Source: DASXQK01 sp963724385
GTDB lineage: Bacteria; Pseudomonadota; Alphaproteobacteria; Dongiales; Dongiaceae
Reading direction: 5' to 3'
Assembly: GCA_963724385.1 (NCBI GenBank)
Contig: CAVRUJ010000001.1
Span: forward strand, 682,001-746,000
DNA length: 64,000 nucleotides
Part shown: piece after piece, positions 24,054 through 33,782 of the stretch
Position numbering within the stretch: position 1 is the first letter of the stretch
Layout: the number at the start of each line of letters is the position of its first letter
The notes under the pieces: generated by a model
The model's input: the letters and a program-made list of their open reading frames with translations, nothing else
Database searches by the model: none
Told to the model about the DNA's origin: nothing
Position numbers and translations under genes: made by a program

Positions 24054-25451
24054 TCAGCTCCGCGGCATCTTGAAGGGCTGGTGCTTCTCGTAGGCTCTCG
24101 CCGCCGCCAGCACGAGCTGATCGCCATAGCTTGGGCCGACGATCTGCAAGCCCACGGGCAGGCCGCCGGAGGTGAAGCCGCAGGGCACGGTCGCCGCCGG
24201 CTGGCGCGTCAGGTTGAAGGGGTAGGTGAAGGGCGTCCAGTCGGTCCAGCGCGCTCCTTCGCCAGGGAACGGAGTCTCGACGCCGGCCTCGAAGGCGGGG
24301 TAGGGCAATGTGGGAGTCAGCAGCAGATCCCAGCTCCGGTGGAACAGGTTCATGCGCACGCCCAGATTTTCGCGCTCCCGGACCGCCTCCAGATAGTCGA
24401 GCAGCTTGATCTCGGCGCCCTCCTTGGCGACCTCGACCAGGCCCGGATCCATCATCGCCCGTTTGTCCGGACCGTAGGCGGACAAGGCATTGGCCGCGCC
24501 CGCGTACCAGTGGTTCATGAATACGATACGCAGATCGCGTCCCGTGGGCGGATCGACCTCTTCCACGACGGCGCCAATCTCCTGGAAGACATGCACCGCC
24601 TGGACCACCAGATCCGCCACCTCCGGATCGACCGGATGGCCGCCTAGGGATGGGCTGAAGGCGACCCGGCACCGGAGCACGCCGCGATTCAGATCCTCGA
24701 GATAGCCGCGGCCCGTATCGGGCAGGGCATACCAATCGCGCGCATCGTGGCGCGAAATGACGGTCAGCATCAGGGCCGAATCGGCCACCGTGCGAGTCAG
24801 CGGTCCGACATGGGCCAGCGTTCCGAAGGGGCTCGGCGGATAGGCCGGCACACGCCCGAAACTCTGCTTGAAGCCGAAGGTCCCGGTGAAGGCGGCGGGA
24901 ATGCGAATCGAGCCGCCGCCATCGGTGCCCAGATGCAACGCTCCCATGCCGCAGGCGGCCGCCACCGCCGCTCCGCCGCTCGAGCCGCCGGGCGTCAAGG
25001 CGGGGTTCCAGGGGTTGCGGGTGATGCCGGTGAGCGGCGAATCCGTGACGCCCTTCCAGCCGAACTCGGGCGTCGTAGTCTTGCCCAGCAGGACAGCGCC
25101 CGCTTCGCGGAGCCTGGCGACGGCAGGGGCATCCTCCTCCCATTTCTGATTCGGATCGATGGCCCTGGATCCGCGCAGCGTCGGCCAGCCCTTGGTAAGG
25201 AGCAGGTCCTTCACCGTCGCCGGGATGCCGTCGAGTTTCCCAAGAGGCTCACCGCGGTGCCAGCGTGCCTCCGAGGCGTGGGCGGCCACCAACGCCCCTT
25301 CCTCGTCCACCATCCGGAAGGCGTTGAGGCGCGGATTCAGCCTGGCGATGCGATACAGGCAGGCGCGCGTCGCTTCCACCGGCGACAAACTCCGGGCACG
25401 ATAGTGGTCGAGCAACTCCGTTGCCGACAATAGGGCCGGATCTTGATCCAA
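24054..25451 (-). CDS. Amidase (amidase signature family)
   Basis: This 465-residue amidase-signature enzyme carries the glycine/serine-rich signature TPGGSSGGAAVAAACGMGAL and the catalytic Lys in GIPATVKDLLLTKG. The cis-Ser and nucleophile Ser are in GGSSGG and TDGGGSIRIPAAF, forming the Ser-cisSer-Lys triad. It hydrolyses carboxamides; many family members (AtzF-, GatA-like) differ in substrate, and GatB/C genes are absent, so this is not the tRNA amidotransferase. The start is TTG 25451, with GGGAG 7 nt upstream. Divergent from an MFS transporter that may import its substrate (inference). A second amidase lies at 31951. Confidence 0.9.
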   Translation of the reverse strand: MDQDPALLSATELLDHYRARSLSPVEATRACLYRIARLNPRLNAFRMVDEEGALVAAHASEARWHRGEPLGKLDGIPATVKDLLLTKGWPTLRGSRAIDPNQKWEEDAPAVARLREAGAVLLGKTTTPEFGWKGVTDSPLTGITRNPWNPALTPGGSSGGAAVAAACGMGALHLGTDGGGSIRIPAAFTGTFGFKQSFGRVPAYPPSPFGTLAHVGPLTRTVADSALMLTVISRHDARDWYALPDTGRGYLEDLNRGVLRCRVAFSPSLGGHPVDPEVADLVVQAVHVFQEIGAVVEEVDPPTGRDLRIVFMNHWYAGAANALSAYGPDKRAMMDPGLVEVAKEGAEIKLLDYLEAVRERENLGVRMNLFHRSWDLLLTPTLPYPAFEAGVETPFPGEGARWTDWTPFTYPFNLTRQPAATVPCGFTSGGLPVGLQIVGPSYGDQLVLAAARAYEKHQPFKMPRS

Positions 25452-25614
25452 GTCGAGGCTCCCGTATTGCGCCGGTCTATTCGCAATACCCCTTGCGTCC
25501 GGACCGGCCCGACGCGGCTCCCCGCAGCCACGCCACCATCAGCATCCGTCCTTCGAGGCGCATTGTCGAGATGGAGTCGGGGAAGGTAGATTGCCGGCCG
25601 TCGAGGGGGGGCCC

Positions 25615-26769
25615 ATGGCCGGCAGTTCCTTCACCGCGGGCCAAAGGCGCCTCAGCCTGCTGGTGATCTATCTCTCCATATTCGGGGCCGGCGTGGCCTG
25701 GGGCGCGCTCATGCCCTTGATGGCCCTTCGCCTTGCCCGCCAGGGCGTCGACGCAAGCATGATCGGCCTCAATACGGCCATGTCTCCCCTGGCGATCCTG
25801 GCGGTCGGGCCTTTTCTGCCGCGTCTGATCGCGCGCCTTGGTACCCTCGCCTCGATCTGCTACGGGCTTTCCGCAGCGGCCATCACCGTGCTGTTGCTGC
25901 CGGCCTTGCCGAGCCTGCCGGCCTGGTTCGTGCTTCGCTTTCTCGGCGGGGCGGCGGCCTCGGTCGAGTGGGTGGTGAGCGAGACCTGGCTCAACCTGGT
26001 GGCGAGCGAGCGCGACCGTGGGCGGATCATGGGCCTCTACGCGACCATCCTGGCCCTGGGCTTCGCCATAGGCCCCACCCTTGTCGGGTTCGTGGGCATC
26101 GACGGGTGGACGCCGTTCCTGCTGGTCGTGCTGGCGATCCTGCTTTCGGCATCCCCGCTGCCCTTTGCCGGCGGCTTGGCGCCCGCGATGCCAGCCCATC
26201 AGGAAGTGCCGCTCACGCGCTTGGTGAGGGCCCAACCGCTGGTCATGGCCTGCGCGCTCTTGGGCGGGGTCGTCGATCTGGCCCTGTTCGCGTTGCTGCC
26301 GGTTTACGGCCTGAGGCACGGGTTGGACCAGGCCCACGTCTTGATTGCGGTCAGCGTGTTCGCCGGCGGCAATGTCGTCCTGCAGATCCCCATCGGCTGG
26401 ATCGCCGATCACCTGAGCCGGCGCGCAATGCTGATCACATGCATCCTGGCGACGATCCTGGGCGCCCTGCTGCTGCCGGCCGCGGTCGGCCACGGATCCT
26501 GGCTTTATCTCCTGGTCTTCTTCCTCGGCGGATCGACCTTTGCCATATACACCCTCGGCCTCGGCCTTCTGGGTGATGGCTTTCCCACAGGCCAGCTCGC
26601 GGCGGCGAATGTCGCCTTCGTGATGGCCTATCAAGTCGGCAGCGCCGGCGGTCCGATCCTCGCTGGCACGGCCATGGACATCTTCGGCCCAGAGGGCCTG
26701 ACGGGCGTGGTCGCAGCGGCGGCACTCGTCCTGCTTGGCGTATTCATGAGGCTGGCGCCGAAGCGCTAG
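25615..26769 (+). CDS. MFS transporter
   Basis: This is a twelve-helix major facilitator of 384 residues. It starts GSSFTAGQRRLSLLVIYLSIF. The second helix pair shows LRFLGGAAASVEWVVSETW and ERDRGRIMGLY, the latter resembling the family's conserved loop. The second half has QIPIGWIADHLSRRAML, the typical D-x-x-(G)RR loop motif. It resembles sugar/drug transporters of the YcaD/UMF type but the substrate is unknown. The frame is open from TTG 25591; ATG 25615 is preferred because a G-run ribosome site ends 4 nt before it. It converges with the cyclodeaminase-like gene with a 4-nt gap. Confidence 0.88.
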   Translation: MAGSSFTAGQRRLSLLVIYLSIFGAGVAWGALMPLMALRLARQGVDASMIGLNTAMSPLAILAVGPFLPRLIARLGTLASICYGLSAAAITVLLLPALPSLPAWFVLRFLGGAAASVEWVVSETWLNLVASERDRGRIMGLYATILALGFAIGPTLVGFVGIDGWTPFLLVVLAILLSASPLPFAGGLAPAMPAHQEVPLTRLVRAQPLVMACALLGGVVDLALFALLPVYGLRHGLDQAHVLIAVSVFAGGNVVLQIPIGWIADHLSRRAMLITCILATILGALLLPAAVGHGSWLYLLVFFLGGSTFAIYTLGLGLLGDGFPTGQLAAANVAFVMAYQVGSAGGPILAGTAMDIFGPEGLTGVVAAAALVLLGVFMRLAPKR

Positions 26770-26773
26770 CTTG

Positions 26774-27724
26774 TCAGCGCGCTTCCTCGGCGGCGATCCG
26801 CGCCAGGATATGCTGGGCGGTGCCGAGATCCTCATGCCCGCCGCCGCCGGATTTGAACAGCGTGATCTCCTGATCGTTTTGCCGGCCCGGCTTCTCGCCG
26901 CGGGCGAGTTCGAAGGTATCGGTGATATCGGCGTCGGTGATGATGCCTTTGGCCAGGGGTTGGCAGATGTCGCCGGCATGGTCGGCGGCGGTGAAGCGGG
27001 CATCGACGAACACCCGCGCCCGGGTCACGGCCTCGTCGTCGGCCTCGCGCATATGCTGGAGATAGCCGCCGACGAGATCGACATGCTGCCCCGGCCTCAG
27101 CCACTTGCCCAGGATCAGGGGCTCGACGCTCATGGTCGCGGCGGAGATCACGTCCGCCTCGGCGACCGCGCTCGCCAGGTCGGCGACCGGCTGGAGGATC
27201 TGGCCCGATCCGCTCATGGAGCTGGCGAGGGACTTGGCGCGCTCCGGCGTCCGGTTCCAGATCAGCACCTTGCGGATCGGACGGACCGCCGAATGAGCTT
27301 CGATGAGCGGCCGTGCCATGGCGCCGGCGCCGACCATGAGCAGGGTCTGGGCATCCGCCCGCGCGAGATATGTCGCCGCCAGTGCCGAATTGGCCGCTGT
27401 CTTGCGCAAGGTGATGGCCGCGCCGTCGATGCAGGCGAGCGGCAGGCCATTGGTCCCGTCGAACAGAAGGTAGAGGCCCTGGACCGAAGCGATCCCCCTG
27501 GCCTCGTTGTCGGGAAAGACGCTGACCAGCTTGGCGCCGTAGTTGCGCCCATACTGCCAGGACGGCAACAGCAGCCAGTCGTTGTGCTTGCCCTCCGGCA
27601 GCGGCTGGCTCAGCAACACGGTCTCGACGCGGTCGACCCCGCGCCGGAACAGCTCGCGCAGCGCCTCGACCAGCGAGGGGTAGTCCATCAGGCGATGAAC
27701 CTCTTCGGCCGTGACGACGCGCAT
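26774..27724 (-). CDS. Ornithine cyclodeaminase / mu-crystallin family protein
   Basis: This 316-residue NAD(P)-binding protein of the ornithine cyclodeaminase/mu-crystallin family has an early EVHRLMDYPSLVEALRELF, the substrate-facing LLPSWQYGRNYGAKLVSVFP and the Rossmann motif TLLMVGAGAMARPLIEA. The family includes ornithine cyclodeaminase, alanine dehydrogenase and ketimine reductases, which are not separable by eye. It probably reduces or deaminates an amino-acid-derived compound. No arginine catabolic genes are adjacent. A short gap of 90 nt separates it from the alpha/beta hydrolase pseudogene upstream on the same strand. Confidence 0.88.
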   Translation of the reverse strand: MRVVTAEEVHRLMDYPSLVEALRELFRRGVDRVETVLLSQPLPEGKHNDWLLLPSWQYGRNYGAKLVSVFPDNEARGIASVQGLYLLFDGTNGLPLACIDGAAITLRKTAANSALAATYLARADAQTLLMVGAGAMARPLIEAHSAVRPIRKVLIWNRTPERAKSLASSMSGSGQILQPVADLASAVAEADVISAATMSVEPLILGKWLRPGQHVDLVGGYLQHMREADDEAVTRARVFVDARFTAADHAGDICQPLAKGIITDADITDTFELARGEKPGRQNDQEITLFKSGGGGHEDLGTAQHILARIAAEEAR

Positions 27725-27814
27725 TGGCTAGCCCTCAGGTTCGTGCGTTGTGTTCACAGAGTCACCGTTTGCCACGGGCAAGAGCAAGGCTTCACTTCAC
27801 CTGCAGTGCCCCTT

Positions 27815-28649
27815 TTAGGGCGCGGGAAGAAACCCGAGCAGCGCGGCGATCACGGCCTCCGGTGCGTCTTCCTGCACGAGGTGGCCGGCTTCTGGCATCC
27901 GCATGAGACGGGCGTTCGGGATGAGCGCTGCGAGCCGCTCGCCCTGCTCGACCGGAATCCACGCGTCCTTCTCTCCCCACAGGATTAGCGTCGGAAGATC
28001 GAGCGTCCGATAGCGGTCTTCGACCTCGTCGGTATACCGTTGGTCCATCTGGGCGATCTGCCGGTAGAACGCCGGCTGCCCGATTTCCCCGAGCCAGGGC
28101 GTCACATAAGGCTCCAATTCGCCGTCGCTCATCTCGCGGAAGACGGCGCCGCGAATATACGCGCGGACGACCGCCAGCTGGATGTAGGCCGGCAGGTCGG
28201 CGAATGCCCGCTCGTGCGCACGCACATGCCTGACGAAGGGGGAGCCCCAAGGCGCCAGGGCCACGGGGTCGATCAGCGTGAGGCTTCGATAGCGGCAGCC
28301 GTTCAGAAGATGGGCGCGAAGAGCTGTCGCTCCACCGAAGTCATGGGCGACGACGTTCCGGATTCTCGAGCCCCCAATGGGCGACGAGACCAGCGAGGGC
28401 GCGATTCTGGATGCCCAGGGAGACGTCTTGGCCGGCGCGCTTCTCCGATTGCCCATAGCCAAGGAGGTCGTAAACATGAACCTGCCGATCCCGGGCCAGC
28501 AGAGGAGCGATCCGGCGCCAGACGTAGGAGGAAAACGGCGTGCCATGCACCAGCACGATCGGCGGGCCTTCACCGAATATGGCGTACCGCAGTTCCTGAC
28601 CCTCGAAGGCGAAACTGCGATCGAGATGCCATCGTCCGGTTGCGGTCAT
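27815..28649 (-). pseudogene. Alpha/beta hydrolase, split by a single-base frameshift
   Basis: Two overlapping frames together give a complete alpha/beta hydrolase of about 277 residues. The N-terminal part (from ATG 28649) has PPIVLVHGTPFSSYVWR and VYDLLGYGQSEKR, and ends AHWGLENP. The C-terminal part continues in the +1 frame with NVVAHDFGGATALR, then LILWGEKDAWIPVEQ and PEAGHLVQED. The nucleophile position shows AHDFGG with Asp, like haloalkane dehalogenase, and the His is in GHLVQED. The frames meet near 28361 at a CCGG, where one extra G breaks the gene. It is either a recent pseudogene or a sequence error. Confidence 0.82.
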
Positions 28650-28710
28650 TTCGAGGCTGCTTGGCGACGAGGCACGCGCATCCCTCCGCGGCCAGGCCCC
28701 TTGCTGGAGT

Positions 28711-30249
28711 TCACGTCACGCTGTTCGGCAGCTCGGCCTTGCGCCGGGCGATGAAATCCAGCAGCGCTTCGTCGATGGCGGGGTCGAGAGCCGGCGGCTC
28801 GTAACGGGCAAGAAGCTGCTTGGCCGCCTGGGTCGCCCGCTGGTCGAGGTCGCGCCCGCCCTCCGCCTCCCATTGCTCGAAGCTGTTATTGTCGGCGAGC
28901 TGGGAGGTGTAGAACGCGGTCTTGAAGTTGCGCTGGGTGTGGGCGCAACCGAGATAATGCCCGCCCGGCCCGACCTCGCGGATGGCCTCCATGGCCCGGG
29001 CTTCCTCGGAGAGATCGAGATTGCCGGCGAAACGCTGGAGCATGGCGATCTGGTCGGCGTCCATCATGAACTTGCCATAGCCGGCGGCGAGGCCGGCTTC
29101 GAGCCATCCGGCGCTGTGGAGCACGAAATTCGCCCCGGCATAGAGGGTCGGCAGCATGGTCGCCATGGATTCGTAGGCCGCCTGGGCATCGGCGATCTTG
29201 GAGCCGTTCAGCATCCCGCCGGTGCGCAAGGGGAGCTTGTATTTCCGGGCAAGCTGGGCGGTGACGTAGATCATCATCGCCGGCTCCGGCGTGCCCACCA
29301 TGGGGGCGCCCGACTGCATGGAGACGGTGGTGACGAAATTGCCATAGACCATGGGCGCGCCCGGCCGAACCACCTGGGCGTAGGCGATGCCGGCCAGGAC
29401 CTCGGCATTGAGCTGGGCGATGGCGCCGGCGGTGGAGGCGGGCGCCATGGCGCCGGCCATGATGAAAGGCGTCACCAGCACCGCCTGGTTGGCGCGCGCG
29501 TAGCAGGCAAGCGCGCCCAGCATGGTCGCGTCCCAGACCATGGGCGAGTTGCAGTTGACGACGGACGTCAGCACCGGATGCGCGTCGATGAAGGCTTCGC
29601 CGAACAGGATCTGGGCCAGCTTCACCGTGTCGGCCGCGCGCTCGGGCGCCGTCACCATCCCCATGAAAGGCTTGTCGGAAAACTTGATGTGGGAATAGAC
29701 GATCTCGAGATGGCGCTTGGGCACCGGCACGTCCACCGGTTCGCAGATGACACCGCCGGAGTGATGCAGGACCGGGGTCATGTAGGCGAGCTTCACGAAA
29801 TTGCGCAGGTCCTCCAGCGTGCCGTAGCGCCGCTTGTTGTCGAAGTCGCGCACGAAGGGCGAGCCGTAGACCGGGGCGAAGACGGTGTTGCGCCCGCCGA
29901 TGACGACATTGCGCTCGGGATTGCGGGCATGCTGGGTGTATTGGGACGGCGCCAATGCCAGCTTGGCCATGAGCAGCTCGCGGGGCAGGTGGACGCGCTG
30001 GCCCTTCACGTCGGCGCCGGCCTCGCGCCACAGGCGGATCGCGTCCTGGTCGCGGAAATCGATGCCGATCTCCTCCAGGATGGTCATCGACTGCTCGTGG
30101 AGCAGTTCGATCCCCTCCGCGTTGATCAGCTCATAGAGCGGGATCTCGCGGGTGATATAGCGCTGCTGCACCAGGGGCGCGGAGGCCCGTTCGGCCCGCC
30201 GGCTCGCCGTGCCGCCGCGCCTCGTGCTTGTCGTGGTTTCTGCGGCCAT
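28711..30249 (-). CDS. Trimethylamine methyltransferase (MttB) family protein, non-pyrrolysine
   Basis: This is a 512-residue member of the MttB superfamily. The sequence runs through without an in-frame amber codon, so it lacks the pyrrolysine of archaeal MttB and is like MtgB-type or other quaternary-amine demethylases, which act on glycine betaine or related compounds (family knowledge). Visible features are LHEQSMTILEEIGIDF near the N-terminus, NCNSPMVWDATML in the barrel and GPGGHYLGCAHTQRNF near the C-terminus. No corrinoid protein (MttC) gene is adjacent, so the methyl acceptor must be encoded elsewhere. ATG 30249 begins a basic, disordered leader of about 25 residues; a longer frame upstream is not supported. 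Confidence 0.88.
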   Translation of the reverse strand: MAAETTTSTRRGGTASRRAERASAPLVQQRYITREIPLYELINAEGIELLHEQSMTILEEIGIDFRDQDAIRLWREAGADVKGQRVHLPRELLMAKLALAPSQYTQHARNPERNVVIGGRNTVFAPVYGSPFVRDFDNKRRYGTLEDLRNFVKLAYMTPVLHHSGGVICEPVDVPVPKRHLEIVYSHIKFSDKPFMGMVTAPERAADTVKLAQILFGEAFIDAHPVLTSVVNCNSPMVWDATMLGALACYARANQAVLVTPFIMAGAMAPASTAGAIAQLNAEVLAGIAYAQVVRPGAPMVYGNFVTTVSMQSGAPMVGTPEPAMMIYVTAQLARKYKLPLRTGGMLNGSKIADAQAAYESMATMLPTLYAGANFVLHSAGWLEAGLAAGYGKFMMDADQIAMLQRFAGNLDLSEEARAMEAIREVGPGGHYLGCAHTQRNFKTAFYTSQLADNNSFEQWEAEGGRDLDQRATQAAKQLLARYEPPALDPAIDEALLDFIARRKAELPNSVT

Positions 30250-30353
30250 GGGGGAAAGCCTAGCGCCTTTGTCCGGCAGCGTCCACGGAGGCAGCATCTG
30301 CAGGCCGGGCGCGCTCACGCAGTTGCCGGATCAAGCAGCCGGCTGATTTCCGT

Positions 30354-31850
30354 CTAGCGCATCGTCGGCATGACGTATTCGGCTCCGGCGCGGATGCCGG
30401 TTGGCCAGCGGGCGGTGACGGTCTTGAGCTTGGTGTAGAACCGCACGCCCTCGGGCCCATGCATGTGATGGTCGCCGAAGAGCGAACGCTTCCAGCCGCC
30501 GAAGCTGTTGAAGGCCATGGGCACCGGGATCGGCACATTGATGCCGACCATGCCGACCTTGATCTTGGAGGAGAACTCGCGCGCCGCGTCCCCGTCGCGG
30601 GTGAAAATCGCCGTGCCGTTGCCGTATTCGTGGTCGTTCACCAGCTTGACCGCGCTGTCGTAGTCGGACACCCGGACGACCGAAAGCACGGGGCCGAAGA
30701 TCTCTTCCTTGTAGATGCGCATCTCCGGCTTCACATGGTCGAAGAGGCAGCCTCCGAGGAAGAAGCCGTTCTCGTAGCCCTGGAGCTTCAGGCCTCGGCC
30801 GTCGACGACGAGCTTGGCGCCTTCCTTGACGCCAAGATCGACATAGCCCTTGACCTTGTCGAAATGCTGCTTGGTGACCAGCGGGCCCATCTCGGAGTCG
30901 GGATCGGTGCCGGGACCCACCTTGAGAGCGCGGATGCGGGGCGTCAGGCGCTCGATCAGAGCATCGCCCGCCTTGCCGACCGCGACCGCGACCGAGACCG
31001 CCATGCAACGTTCGCCGGCCGAACCAAAGGCCGCACCCATGACCGCGTCGGTCGCCTGGCTCATGTCGGCGTCGGGCATCACCACCATATGGTTCTTGGC
31101 GCCGCCGAGCGCCTGGACGCGCTTATTCGTCGCGGCACCCGTGTGATAGATGTACTCGGCGATCGGGGTCGAGCCGACGAAGCTGATCGCGGCCACTTCG
31201 GGATTGTGGAGCAGGGCGTCCACCGCCTCCTTGTCGCCGTTGACGACGTTGAGCACGCCGTCGGGCAGGCCCGCTTCTTTCATCAGTTGGGCCAACACCA
31301 GCGAGACCGAGGGATCGCGTTCCGAGGGCTTGAGAACGAAGCTGTTGCCACACGCGATCGCGATCGGGAACATCCACATCGGCACCATGGCCGGGAAGTT
31401 GAAGGGCGTGATGCCGGCGCAGACCCCGACAGGCTGGCGGATCGCCCAGGAATCGACGTTGGTCCCGACGTTCTCGGTGAACTCGCCCTTCAGGAGCTGC
31501 GGGATGCCGCAGGCGAATTCCACCACCTCTAGGCCGCGGATGCAGGATCCCTTGGCATCGCTCAGCACCTTGCCGTGCTCGGAGGTCAGGATCGCCGCAA
31601 GCTTGTCGAGATTGGCCTCCACCAGGGACTTGAAGCGGAACAAGACCCGGGCGCGCTGGAGAGGCGGCGTCTGGGACCATGCGGGAAAGGCCTTGCCGGC
31701 GGCGGCGACAGCGGCATCCACCTCGGCCTTGCTGGCCAGGGACACGCGGGCCTGCACCTCGCCGGTCGCCGGATTGAAGACGTCGCCGAAGCGATTGCTC
31801 CGGCTCTCGACCGGCTTGCCGTCGACCCAATGCCAGATGGTCCTGCTCAT
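30354..31850 (-). CDS. mmsA: Methylmalonate-semialdehyde dehydrogenase (CoA-acylating)
   Basis: This 498-residue aldehyde dehydrogenase of the MmsA type oxidises methylmalonate semialdehyde (or malonate semialdehyde) to propionyl-CoA (or acetyl-CoA) in valine and inositol breakdown. Signs are the start SRTIWHWVDGKPVES, GITPFNFPAMVPMWMFPIA, typical for MmsA, and the catalytic Cys in SAGERCMAVSVAV. The C-terminal FFTKLKTVTARWP equivalent is FYTKLKTVTARWP. ATG 31850 gives the usual length. Divergent from an amidase at 31951. The MttB gene lies downstream on the same strand. Confidence 0.94.
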   Translation of the reverse strand: MSRTIWHWVDGKPVESRSNRFGDVFNPATGEVQARVSLASKAEVDAAVAAAGKAFPAWSQTPPLQRARVLFRFKSLVEANLDKLAAILTSEHGKVLSDAKGSCIRGLEVVEFACGIPQLLKGEFTENVGTNVDSWAIRQPVGVCAGITPFNFPAMVPMWMFPIAIACGNSFVLKPSERDPSVSLVLAQLMKEAGLPDGVLNVVNGDKEAVDALLHNPEVAAISFVGSTPIAEYIYHTGAATNKRVQALGGAKNHMVVMPDADMSQATDAVMGAAFGSAGERCMAVSVAVAVGKAGDALIERLTPRIRALKVGPGTDPDSEMGPLVTKQHFDKVKGYVDLGVKEGAKLVVDGRGLKLQGYENGFFLGGCLFDHVKPEMRIYKEEIFGPVLSVVRVSDYDSAVKLVNDHEYGNGTAIFTRDGDAAREFSSKIKVGMVGINVPIPVPMAFNSFGGWKRSLFGDHHMHGPEGVRFYTKLKTVTARWPTGIRAGAEYVMPTMR

Positions 31851-31950
31851 GATGCCAAATCTCCAAGACGCGATGATTGGGGGGAGAAGCGGCAATCTAG
31901 CCCATCGTCCCGGCTGTGCAAGCGCCCTTGCGTCCCTATGATGGGCGGCC

Positions 31951-33120
31951 ATGGCCGATGCCCCACCCGATCCCCTCAACGCCTTCATTCCCCATGACCA
32001 GGTGCGCCTCGCCGGCGCGCCCGAAGGTCCGCTGAAGGGCCTTCGCTTCGCGGCCAAGGACATCTTCGATATCGCCGGCCATGTCACCGGTTGCGGCAAT
32101 CCCGACTGGCTGCGCACGCACCAGGCCGCGACGGCGACGGCCCCGGCGGTGGCACGACTCCTGGCGGCCGGCGCCGAACTCGCCGGCAAGACCATCACGG
32201 ACGAGCTTGCCTACAGCCTGAACGGCCAGAACTTCCACTACGGCACGCCGGTCAACATCAACGCGCCCGGCCGGATTCCCTGCGGTTCCTCCAGCGGCTC
32301 GGCCGCCGCGGTGGCGGGCGGGGTGGTGGACTTCGCGCTTGGCTCCGATACCGGCGGGTCGGTCCGGGTGCCGGCCTCTGTCTGCGGCATCTACGGCATC
32401 CGCCCGAGCCATGGCCGCGTTGCGATCGAGGGCGTGATGCCGCTCGCGTCTTCCTTCGATACGGTCGGGTGGTTCGCCCGCGATGCCTCAATCCTGGCCC
32501 GGGTCGGCGCCGTTCTGCTGGGAAAGGATGCGAGCCTGCCGGGCCCCGGCGTCGCCCGCATCACCGACGCCTTCGCGCTCGCCGAGCCGGCTGTCCAGGC
32601 GGCCCTCGAGCCCTTGGCGGCGCGCATCGAATCCCTGCGCCGGCGCCGGCCGGCCATCGAGATCGGCGGGCTCGCCGACTGGATGGCCATCTTCCGCCGG
32701 CTTCAGGCGAAGGAGATCTGGGCCCAGCACGGCGCCTGGATCGAGCGCGAGCGGCCGCGCTTCGGGCTCGAGATCGCCGCCCGCTTCGAATGGGCCCGCG
32801 GCGTCGCCCAGCAGCCGCCGGCCGGCGAGGCGGAGCGGCGCATGGCGTTTGCCGCCAGGCTGGGGACGGTGCTGGCCGAGGCGGGCCTATTAATGCTGCC
32901 GAGCGCGCCGGACATCGCGCCCTTGCGCGGGCTTGCCGGCCCATCCTCCCAGAGCTTCCGCGACCGGACCTTGAGCCTCACCTGCATCGCCGGGCTTGCC
33001 CGGCTGCCCCAGGTGAACTTGCCCGCGGGCCGGGTCCAGGGCTGCCCGGTCGGGCTTTCGCTGATTGGCCCTTGGGGCAGCGACCGCGCGCTTCTGGATT
33101 TCGCCGCTCAGCTCTCGTAG
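31951..33120 (+). CDS. Amidase (amidase signature family), second copy
   Basis: This 389-residue amidase-signature enzyme has PCGSSSGSAAAVAGGVVDFA and LGSDTGGSVRVPASVCGIYG, with catalytic Lys in LRFAAKDIFDIAGH. It resembles AtzF/allophanate-type and plant AMI1-like short amidases; the latter hydrolyse indole-3-acetamide, so an auxin-like amide is one of several possible substrates (speculative). It is unrelated in detail to the amidase at 24054. Its 3' end overlaps the convergent apt gene by 13 nt. Confidence 0.9.
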   Translation: MADAPPDPLNAFIPHDQVRLAGAPEGPLKGLRFAAKDIFDIAGHVTGCGNPDWLRTHQAATATAPAVARLLAAGAELAGKTITDELAYSLNGQNFHYGTPVNINAPGRIPCGSSSGSAAAVAGGVVDFALGSDTGGSVRVPASVCGIYGIRPSHGRVAIEGVMPLASSFDTVGWFARDASILARVGAVLLGKDASLPGPGVARITDAFALAEPAVQAALEPLAARIESLRRRRPAIEIGGLADWMAIFRRLQAKEIWAQHGAWIERERPRFGLEIAARFEWARGVAQQPPAGEAERRMAFAARLGTVLAEAGLLMLPSAPDIAPLRGLAGPSSQSFRDRTLSLTCIAGLARLPQVNLPAGRVQGCPVGLSLIGPWGSDRALLDFAAQLS

Positions 33121-33623
33121 CGGACCACGGATTCGAACGGCACGTCGATGCGCGCCCGCCCGTCGAGGAAGGCAAGCTCGATGATGCAGGCTGCACCCAC
33201 CACGTCGGCGCCCACGGCGCGCAGAAGGGAGATCGCCGCCCCCATGGTGCCGCCGGTTGCCAGCAGGTCGTCGAGCACGACGACGCGCTGGCCCGGTGCG
33301 ACGGCATCGGCCTGGATTTCAACCGTGTCGGTGCCGTATTCGAGGTCGTAGTTGAACGGGATTACTTGGCCCGGCAGCTTGCCCCGCTTGCGCACCATGG
33401 CGAAGCCGAGGCCGGTCAAATAGGCCAGCGGGGCCGAAATGAGGAAGCCGCGGGATTCGATCCCGACCAGCAGGTCCGGCTCCAGGTCCGCGATCCAGCC
33501 GGCGAGGTGGTCGACCGTCGCTCGCCAGGCGGGGCCATGGGCGAGCAGGGTCGAGATGTCGTAAAACAGTATTCCCGGCTTCGGAAAGTCGGGAATCTGC
33601 CGGATATGGTTCTTGATCTGCAT
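33108..33623 (-). CDS. apt: Adenine phosphoribosyltransferase
   Basis: This 171-residue purine-salvage enzyme makes AMP from adenine and PRPP. The N-terminus IKNHIRQIPDFPKPGILFYD is diagnostic, as are GIESRGFL, the MVRKRGKLPG hood loop and the PRPP site VVVLDDLLATGGTM. ATG 33623 gives the usual length; an upstream extension of 12 residues is not conserved. It converges with the amidase gene and overlaps its end by 13 nt. Confidence 0.96.
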   Translation of the reverse strand: MQIKNHIRQIPDFPKPGILFYDISTLLAHGPAWRATVDHLAGWIADLEPDLLVGIESRGFLISAPLAYLTGLGFAMVRKRGKLPGQVIPFNYDLEYGTDTVEIQADAVAPGQRVVVLDDLLATGGTMGAAISLLRAVGADVVGAACIIELAFLDGRARIDVPFESVVRYES

Positions 33624-33782
33624 GTCCCGCCCATGTCCCCCAGTGTCGCGGGGACGCATGCTAGCGGGGTTTATCGTGGGAAACCATGGCGTTGGGACGA
33701 GCCGGGGCGTACAAAGGCGGCCTTATGGGCCCGGACGGCGAGGCTAGCCCACTATATCGGGCCTGGGGGCGGATAGAGGGGA

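Noticed and set aside
28711..30249. Pyrrolysine-containing MttB
   Set aside because: The frame runs through without an internal amber codon and no pyl genes are present.
31951..33120. GatA subunit of the tRNA amidotransferase
   Set aside because: No gatB or gatC gene adjoins either amidase and the proteins are too short or divergent for GatA.
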